A stretch of 64,000 nucleotides of DNA from Candidatus Iainarchaeum sp. (lineage in GTDB: Archaea > Iainarchaeota > Iainarchaeia > Iainarchaeales > JAAZKV01), in assembly GCA_026397015.1 (NCBI GenBank), contig JAPLVR010000005.1:1-64000 (forward strand), written 5' to 3'. The notes under the pieces are model-generated. The model had not been told where the DNA came from. It did no database searches and worked only from the letters and a program-made list of their open reading frames with translations. Both the position numbers and the translations under genes were made by a program. Below are positions 58,698-64,000 of the stretch, piece by piece. Each line of letters opens with the position of its first letter. Position 1 is the first letter of the stretch.

Positions 58698-61439
58698 ATG
58701 GAAAGAAAAAGTTTTTTGAGGATTGGAGTTTTGCTTTTGGTTTTGATTATATTGCCCCTAATTGTGAATGGCTGGACTTGCGGGCCCACTTCACAAGGTT
58801 ATAGTGGTTATTGTGACTGTTTTGCAGATGGATCCAATATAGGTGGGACGGCAAGGTCAGATAGGGTCGTTTGGCCATCTGCAATAAATCAAAAATGCAC
58901 ATATTTTGGTGTTACAGCGGGATCCGCAAAATGCTTGCTCGCGCTGCCTAGTGCTGTACAATCCGCGGCTAAGACTTATTTTGGCCTTACTACATTGTGT
59001 GGATATGGACTTGGCTGTGATACCCCTGATGTGGGTGAAGGCCCTCCATCCTACCTCTGCACAAATAGAACATATAATGCCGCATGCGGGTATATTGGGT
59101 ATCCTAGTATTTGTTGCCAGCCTGGATCTATCGGTACACAATCGTGTGGGAATTGGAACACTGGTACTCAATCAAGAACATGCAGTTCTGATGGGGCCGG
59201 TTGGGGTGATTGGGGTCCCTGCCTGAATCAGGGTGTTTGCACTCCTGGCAGTGCTGAGACGAGGAATTGTTCAGTAGGAATCGGAATCCAGTCAAGAATA
59301 TGTAATTCTTCTTACCAGTGGGGTTCATGGACAGGAAATTGCACTCAACCGGTTTGCACTCCCGGCGCTGTTGAAAATAGGAATTGTCCAGTTGGAGTAG
59401 GCACTCAATCAAGAACATGTAATTCTTCTCATCAATGGGGTTCATGGGTAGGTTATTGTAATACTGATATTTGTGTTTCGGGGCAGATACAGACAGTTGC
59501 CTGCGATAATGGCAGTTCAAAATCTAGAACTTGCCAGTCAAACGGGCAGTGGGGGGTATTTGGGGATTGCACGGGCGGAGCGGTTACTCTTGTTCCTGAA
59601 GTGAACAATATTTGTCTTCCTCGGAAAGACAGCTACGGAATTGAATTAAAATTGGGCAACGACAGCGGCGAAAGGAAATGCTACGATTTCGAGGCCGAAA
59701 CAGAGCCCTACCTTGACGCTACGCTTTCTCCAAATGAAACCGTTTGTGTTAATAACCATGAAACAAGAACAATGACTCTCTCAATAAACACATGGGATGC
59801 GGATGAAGACGATTACAACATTTCGGTTTTCGCCGAGGGCGATTCAAGCTTGTCTCTTCATTTTGATGTAAGGGTCGGCGACTGCGAGGACGGAAACTTT
59901 GATTTAACCTGGAATTCAAGAAACCTTTGCAGGGGCGAAAAGGAAACAGTAAGGGCAACGGTTGAAAACAACTCAAACTTTTCAAGAGTTGTAAAGCTTT
60001 ATGCCGAAAACGAAATGATGCTCCCTTACTTTTCAAGAGAAACAGTTACCGTTCCTGCAAACGGAGAAAAGGAAGTTGATTTGATACTTAATGCAAGGTT
60101 TGCGCCTCTCGGAAAAAAAACTATTTTCCTGCGCGCGACTTCTGGGAATGTTCACATAGAAAAATCCTGGGACACGGAAGTGGTTGACTGTTCCGGCATC
60201 ACAAGAAAAACTTTTTTTGTGGAAGCCCCTTTTGGATGTTTTGACGTGCAGAAGGGAAATGATTTCAGCAGCCGCTTTGCAGTAAGGAAAACCTCCGAAA
60301 ATTGCAGCGAAAGGCAGCAGCTTTTCTTTTATCTAACAGGAATGGGCAATGTGCTTTCCGCAAATGCCGCGTGGTTCGGCTGCGGTGAATCAAAAACAAT
60401 TGATTTCAAAATAAGCGTTCCGGTTGATGCTGAAGCCGGCAAACAATATCTCGTTGCAAAGGCAACCGACGGAACCTTTTCGGACGAAAAACAGATTTGC
60501 ATAAATGTTGTCGGTGCGAGCAATGCCGAGCTTTTGCTTAAGGAAGATTCGAAGAATGTTGTTAAGGGCTTTTCAGGAATATTCGAATTGGAAGCGAGAA
60601 ATACCGGCGATTTCAACGAAACGTTTTCGCTTGAATTGCTTGAAATTCCAAGCCAGGTAAGTGCAGTCCTTTCGGAAACGAATTTTTCCCTTTTGAGGGG
60701 AAATTCAAAAGCAATTTATCTTACGATAACTCCGAGCGATTCGGTTTTCCTCGGCCTTCACAAGCTTAAAGTGAAACTGAAGACGCCGGTTGCAAAAATT
60801 ATCGAAGTTCATTTTAACGTGGTTGAGCGCGCCTCGCTGCAGGAGCTTGAAATATTAAGCTACTCGCAGGAGCTCTCCCTTGAATCTTTCGGAAGCGCAA
60901 GATATGAATTGATTCTCAGAAACAATTCTGCGGGCACATTGCGCGATATAAATATTTCTTTTGAAAATGTTCCGCGCGACATAAACATTAACGGGGCATT
61001 GATTTCAGAGCTTCCAAGCGGCCGGCTGGCGGATGCGGCAGGAATCGTAAAAGCGGGCGATATTAACGGAAGCTTCGAAGTAAACGTGGTTGCAAAAACA
61101 GGCAACCTCATTGTCAGAAAGAAAATTCTTCTTTCAATAAAGCCGGTTGAGAGGATCGAGCAAGTCGTGCAGGATCAGAATCGAGACACTTGGCAAAACC
61201 CTTTGGCGGGCCTCTTTACTCTTAGCTTTTTGGGTGACAACGCAGGGCCTTTCGCAGGCGTTTTCATAATCCTGCTTTTGATTTTAATAATTATTTTGGG
61301 CATTGCGCTTTTCCTTGACACGCAGGTTTATGCACAGCAGGAAATTTTTATGCTCGCATTCGAAGAGCCGAGCGCCAACGCCAAAAGGAACAACTCAAAT
61401 TCGGGGAGAAACCAGCCCTGGGTTGATAACACCAACTAA
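58698..61439 (+). CDS. large surface protein with Cys-rich repeats and CARDB-like domains
   Basis: About 913 residues from ATG 58698, which follows GGTTGTTTTT. It has a signal peptide (to about residue 28) and a Cys-rich N-terminal region. Three or four copies of a 36-residue repeat (CTPGxxExRNC, GxGxQSRxCNSSxQWGSW) lie at about 175-280, akin to the thrombospondin-like parts of the PDSN proteins. Some 550 residues of Ig-like domains follow (CARDB-like, with NNSNFSRVVKL-type strands). One helix near 850 is followed by a ~45-residue cytoplasmic tail without the PDSN motif. It is likely a surface adhesin or envelope protein. Confidence 0.65.
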   Translation: MERKSFLRIGVLLLVLIILPLIVNGWTCGPTSQGYSGYCDCFADGSNIGGTARSDRVVWPSAINQKCTYFGVTAGSAKCLLALPSAVQSAAKTYFGLTTLCGYGLGCDTPDVGEGPPSYLCTNRTYNAACGYIGYPSICCQPGSIGTQSCGNWNTGTQSRTCSSDGAGWGDWGPCLNQGVCTPGSAETRNCSVGIGIQSRICNSSYQWGSWTGNCTQPVCTPGAVENRNCPVGVGTQSRTCNSSHQWGSWVGYCNTDICVSGQIQTVACDNGSSKSRTCQSNGQWGVFGDCTGGAVTLVPEVNNICLPRKDSYGIELKLGNDSGERKCYDFEAETEPYLDATLSPNETVCVNNHETRTMTLSINTWDADEDDYNISVFAEGDSSLSLHFDVRVGDCEDGNFDLTWNSRNLCRGEKETVRATVENNSNFSRVVKLYAENEMMLPYFSRETVTVPANGEKEVDLILNARFAPLGKKTIFLRATSGNVHIEKSWDTEVVDCSGITRKTFFVEAPFGCFDVQKGNDFSSRFAVRKTSENCSERQQLFFYLTGMGNVLSANAAWFGCGESKTIDFKISVPVDAEAGKQYLVAKATDGTFSDEKQICINVVGASNAELLLKEDSKNVVKGFSGIFELEARNTGDFNETFSLELLEIPSQVSAVLSETNFSLLRGNSKAIYLTITPSDSVFLGLHKLKVKLKTPVAKIIEVHFNVVERASLQELEILSYSQELSLESFGSARYELILRNNSAGTLRDINISFENVPRDININGALISELPSGRLADAAGIVKAGDINGSFEVNVVAKTGNLIVRKKILLSIKPVERIEQVVQDQNRDTWQNPLAGLFTLSFLGDNAGPFAGVFIILLLILIIILGIALFLDTQVYAQQEIFMLAFEEPSANAKRNNSNSGRNQPWVDNTN

Positions 61440-61529
61440 TTCGGTGGTTTTTCTGCCAAAGGCACTTTTTTAATACTTTTTTTCTCTTTCTTTTTTATTC
61501 CTTTTTTGGTTTTGGCGGGCGGTGCAAAC

Positions 61530-61982
61530 ATGCTTGAAGATTTCCTTGAACAAAATTGTCTCGACGCAGAATTTTTTTCCTTTGAAGACGGCGTTTCTTT
61601 CAAAAAGGCTCTTTTTGAAATGCACACTCCTGCCTCGTCGGCGGTAAAAATAGAATTTTTTCTCGCAAATTCGGGCGAAGGGCTCCTGCTAATTTTTCCG
61701 CACAATTCAAAACCGGATCTTCAAAAGATTAAGAGGATTGCGGGTTGCGAAAGCATTAGCCATGCCAGTGCGGATGAAACGCTCGAATTTGCCGGTTATG
61801 AAAAAGGTTTTCTTCCGCCGGTTTCGATTTACGGCGTGAAAGTTTTTTTGGAAAAATCCCTTCAGGGGAAAGAATTCCTGTTCTGCAAAGTGGGCGAAAA
61901 CGATTACCTGAAGATTTCTCCCGATTCTGTGGCCGAGGCAAATGAAGACATAAAAATAGAATCTTTTTCAAAGCCCGTGTAA
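61530..61982 (+). CDS. YbaK/ProX-like aminoacyl-tRNA editing domain protein
   Basis: About 150 residues from ATG 61530. The fold pattern matches the YbaK/INS editing family: ASSAVKIEFFLANSGEGLLL, then DLQKIKRIAGCESISHASAD and YEKGFLPPVSIYGVKVFLEK, in which the GxxPPVSxxG loop is the family hallmark. Such proteins deacylate mischarged tRNA (Cys-tRNA-Pro or Ala-tRNA-Pro). The lysine of the KIE segment corresponds to the conserved catalytic Lys. The start at 61506 would add a Gly/Ala-rich run and is less likely. Confidence 0.8.
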   Translation: MLEDFLEQNCLDAEFFSFEDGVSFKKALFEMHTPASSAVKIEFFLANSGEGLLLIFPHNSKPDLQKIKRIAGCESISHASADETLEFAGYEKGFLPPVSIYGVKVFLEKSLQGKEFLFCKVGENDYLKISPDSVAEANEDIKIESFSKPV

Positions 61983-62020
61983 AACCCTGCTTCAAAAAAT
62001 TATCCAAAGGCGCCCAAAAA

Positions 62021-63241
62021 TTATCCGAAAGTGCCCAATATTTCTTTTATCGTTTTCGAAAGCAGCTTTATTTCCTCTTCAGTGTTGTAAAAATAGAAGC
62101 TCGCCCTCGCCAGTCCCTCGCTGTTGAGCGATGACACAATTGGTTCCGCGCAGTGCATTCCGCTCCTTACACAGATGTTTTCCATCTCGCTCAGCGCCAA
62201 AGCCAAATCGTGGGGCGAAACCCTGCTCGAATTGAAAAGCACGATTGCGCCCTGCTTCCCTTCATCTTTCGGGCAATAAAGTTTAATCGATTCAACCGCT
62301 TCCAGCTCTTCAAGCGCAATTTTTGTGAGGCCCTTCTCCCTCTTTTCAATTTTCCTCATCCCGATTTTTTTCAGGTAATCAATCGCCGCTCCGAAACCGT
62401 ACGCCCCCCCTATATTAGGGGTGCCCGCTTCGAATTTGTAGGGCAGTTCATTCCAGCTCGCCTCGTGCCACGAAACGCTGTGTATCATGTCCCCCCCATA
62501 CATAAAAGGTTCCAGTTCTTTCAGCAGCTTTTCCTTCGCCACCAGCGCCCCGATTCCGGTCGGCCCGAGCATTTTATGCGCCGAGAATGCCAAGAAGTCC
62601 GCCTTCATCGCTCCGAAATTCACTTCCTTGTGCGGAACCAGTTGCGCCCCGTCAATGCAAAGCAGCGCGCCCTCTTTGTGCGCCTTTTTTTCAATTTCCC
62701 TTATGTCCGGGAATGTTGCGACAGTGTTGCTCGCCCCGGTTACCGAAACCAGTTTTGCCCCCCTGACTTTTTCCTCAAAATCTTTCATGTCAATTTCATA
62801 ATTTTCGTCCAACCTGGCATACTCAAGCTTAACGCCAATTTTCTTTTCCAGAAATTGCCACGGCACGATGTTGCTGTGGTGCTCCATTTTTGAAACAACT
62901 ATTTTGTCGCCGCGCTTGAAATAATTCGAATTCATCAGGGAATACATCACGAGGTTCATTCCTTCTGTAGTGTTTTTTGTGAAAATTGTTTCGTTCTTCC
63001 TTGCGCCCACGAATTGTGCGACCTTTTTGTGCGCTTCCTCATATGCTCTTGTCGCCTCCTCGCTCAACTTGTGCAGACCCCGGTGAATGTTCGCGCCAAC
63101 ATTCGAGTAATAATAATCCACCGCTTCAATTACTTGTTTCGGCTTCAATGATGTCGCCGCATTGTCCAGGTAAACGATTTTTTTGCCGTTGATTTTTCTT
63201 TTGAGGAGCGGGAAATCTTCCCTTATTTTTTCAACATTCAT
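62021..63241 (-). CDS. sufS: cysteine desulfurase SufS
   Basis: About 406 residues from ATG 63241 (an ATG 18 bases earlier would also be in frame). A PLP-dependent fold type I enzyme of the SufS/CsdA group. YLDNAATSLKPKQVIEAVDY near the start, ENEI-type loop TKNTTEGMNLV, HHSNIVPWQ, LCIDGAQLVPHK, the PLP lysine in FSAHKMLGPTGIGAL near residue 220, and the Cys loop RSGMHCAEP near residue 365 are visible. It supplies sulfur for Fe-S clusters. No sufBCD or sufU lies nearby. Divergent from the PHP gene. Confidence 0.95.
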   Translation of the reverse strand: MNVEKIREDFPLLKRKINGKKIVYLDNAATSLKPKQVIEAVDYYYSNVGANIHRGLHKLSEEATRAYEEAHKKVAQFVGARKNETIFTKNTTEGMNLVMYSLMNSNYFKRGDKIVVSKMEHHSNIVPWQFLEKKIGVKLEYARLDENYEIDMKDFEEKVRGAKLVSVTGASNTVATFPDIREIEKKAHKEGALLCIDGAQLVPHKEVNFGAMKADFLAFSAHKMLGPTGIGALVAKEKLLKELEPFMYGGDMIHSVSWHEASWNELPYKFEAGTPNIGGAYGFGAAIDYLKKIGMRKIEKREKGLTKIALEELEAVESIKLYCPKDEGKQGAIVLFNSSRVSPHDLALALSEMENICVRSGMHCAEPIVSSLNSEGLARASFYFYNTEEEIKLLSKTIKEILGTFG

Positions 63242-63294
63242 AGCATAAAATGTGGGCAATAGAGCTTTAAAATCTTAATCACTCATTTTTATTT

Positions 63295-63966
63295 ATGCTT
63301 TTTGATTTGCACCTGCATTCGCGGTACAGCTTGGATGCGCTTACCAAGCCCGAAACCATAATAAGGATTTGCAAAAAAAACGGCTGGGGGGTTTCAATTA
63401 CCGACCACTGTTCGATGGATTCCTATGAAGGTGCCGGCGGTGCCGCAAAAACCGCAAAAAAGAAAGGGGTTTTTCTCATTCCTGGGGAAGAAATACTTGT
63501 CTTTGAAGATGGAAAGATTAAGGGTGAAGTAATCGCTTATTTTTTGAATTCTCCAATCGAATCGAAAAGCTTTGCCGAAATCGTTGATGATGTGAAATCG
63601 CAGGGCGCACTGCTCTCATGCCCCCACCCATTTGACTGGCCGAGGCGCAATTTCAAGGAGTTCCCGAAACACTGGAAAAAATTCGCCTGCATGGAAACCT
63701 TCAATGCCCGTGCCTACTATAATCATTTAAATAAAAAATCCGAGGAATTCGCCGAAGGAAAAAAAATTGCGCAGCTTGGCGTAAGCGACGCGCACATCCC
63801 CGAAGAAATAGGCAACGGCCTCACTGAAATGAACGCCGGAACGGAAAACGAGTTCAGGAAAGAATTAAAAAAGCAAAGAACCAAGGTAATTGTTAATGAT
63901 TTTGCAACAGTGTGGCACCATTTCCAGACGCAGTTGGCGAGAAGAAAAATTGTTTCGCCAAGGTGA
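63295..63966 (+). CDS. PHP-domain metal-dependent phosphoesterase
   Basis: A 223-residue PHP protein. Metal-site residues are DLHLHSRYSLDA (His6, His8), SITDHCSM (Asp-His near 36-37), PGEEI (Glu near 63), CPHPFDWP (His near 104) and GVSDAHIPEEIG (Asp-His near 172-174). These make up the standard trinuclear site. The family hydrolyses small phosphoesters or pAp-like nucleotides; the substrate is unknown. The gene appears complete, ending with TGA at 63964-63966. The last 34 bases of the window hold nothing recognisable. Confidence 0.85.
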   Translation: MLFDLHLHSRYSLDALTKPETIIRICKKNGWGVSITDHCSMDSYEGAGGAAKTAKKKGVFLIPGEEILVFEDGKIKGEVIAYFLNSPIESKSFAEIVDDVKSQGALLSCPHPFDWPRRNFKEFPKHWKKFACMETFNARAYYNHLNKKSEEFAEGKKIAQLGVSDAHIPEEIGNGLTEMNAGTENEFRKELKKQRTKVIVNDFATVWHHFQTQLARRKIVSPR

Positions 63967-64000
63967 AAATAAAAATTAAATTTAATTGGCGGATAAAAGA

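Overview
The window reads as a piece of an archaeal chromosome, most likely from a DPANN-type lineage (Diapherotrites, Micrarchaeota or a relative; this placement is inference). The archaeal markers are a group II chaperonin (thermosome), Alba, a Sec61-beta/SecG subunit, a HerA-like ATPase, archaeal-type IleRS and ValRS, a COG2112-type kinase and class III (type IV pilin-like) signal peptides. TATA boxes lie about 25 bases before many start codons, which points to leaderless transcripts. Other genes use GGAGG or GGTGAT Shine-Dalgarno sequences. Several genes look bacterial or transferred: guanylate kinase, a Fic protein, a one-domain voltage-gated channel, SufS and a toxin-antitoxin pair.

Layout. 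1-470: the end of a virion-like gene and a hairpin-repeat cluster. 0.47-1.8 kb: a lone AAA/DUF4143-type ATPase. 1.9-10.1 kb: a Tad-like type IV pilus locus, with five small prepilin-like genes on the plus strand and tadA, two tadB/C-like genes and a pilin on the minus strand. 10.2-14.6 kb: small conserved genes, including a tandem histone-fold-like protein, an HD hydrolase and a degenerate kinase. 14.6-21.7 kb: thermosome, guanylate kinase, an MscS-like membrane protein, tRNA-Ile(UAU), ileS and Sec61-beta. 21.9-25.3 kb: two membrane-anchored amidotransferase-fold-like proteins, Alba, and a winged-helix regulator with a phased operator. 25.5-37.9 kb: a surface-protein island. It holds three neighbouring proteins that share a 26-residue (I/V)PDSN C-terminal tail, thrombospondin and MopE-like metal-binding modules, a Fic protein and a giant HYR-repeat/coiled-coil surface protein. 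38-47 kb: a toxin-antitoxin pair, a HerA-like ATPase, tRNA-Leu, ppdK, a paralogous pair of unknown genes, two small genes missed by length cut-offs, a voltage-gated channel flanked by direct repeats, and C/D-box-like RNAs. 47-57 kb: TatD, PLD nuclease, HemK-like methyltransferase, DRG-like GTPase, two secreted or membrane proteins, valS and tRNA-Trp. 57-64 kb: secreted proteins, a YbaK-like editing domain, SufS and a PHP phosphoesterase.

Two signals stand out. First, the PDSN C-terminal tail occurs three times at exactly 26 residues from the end on otherwise different secreted proteins. It looks like an undescribed archaeosortase-type sorting signal. Second, a modular family of intergenic hairpins recurs in at least seven places. 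Stem sequences covary between copies while the GGCGAAAA tail and a GAGCAAAGCGAA-type loop stay fixed. Three of these places touch tRNA genes. Function assignments come from motif reading alone; no database search was run.
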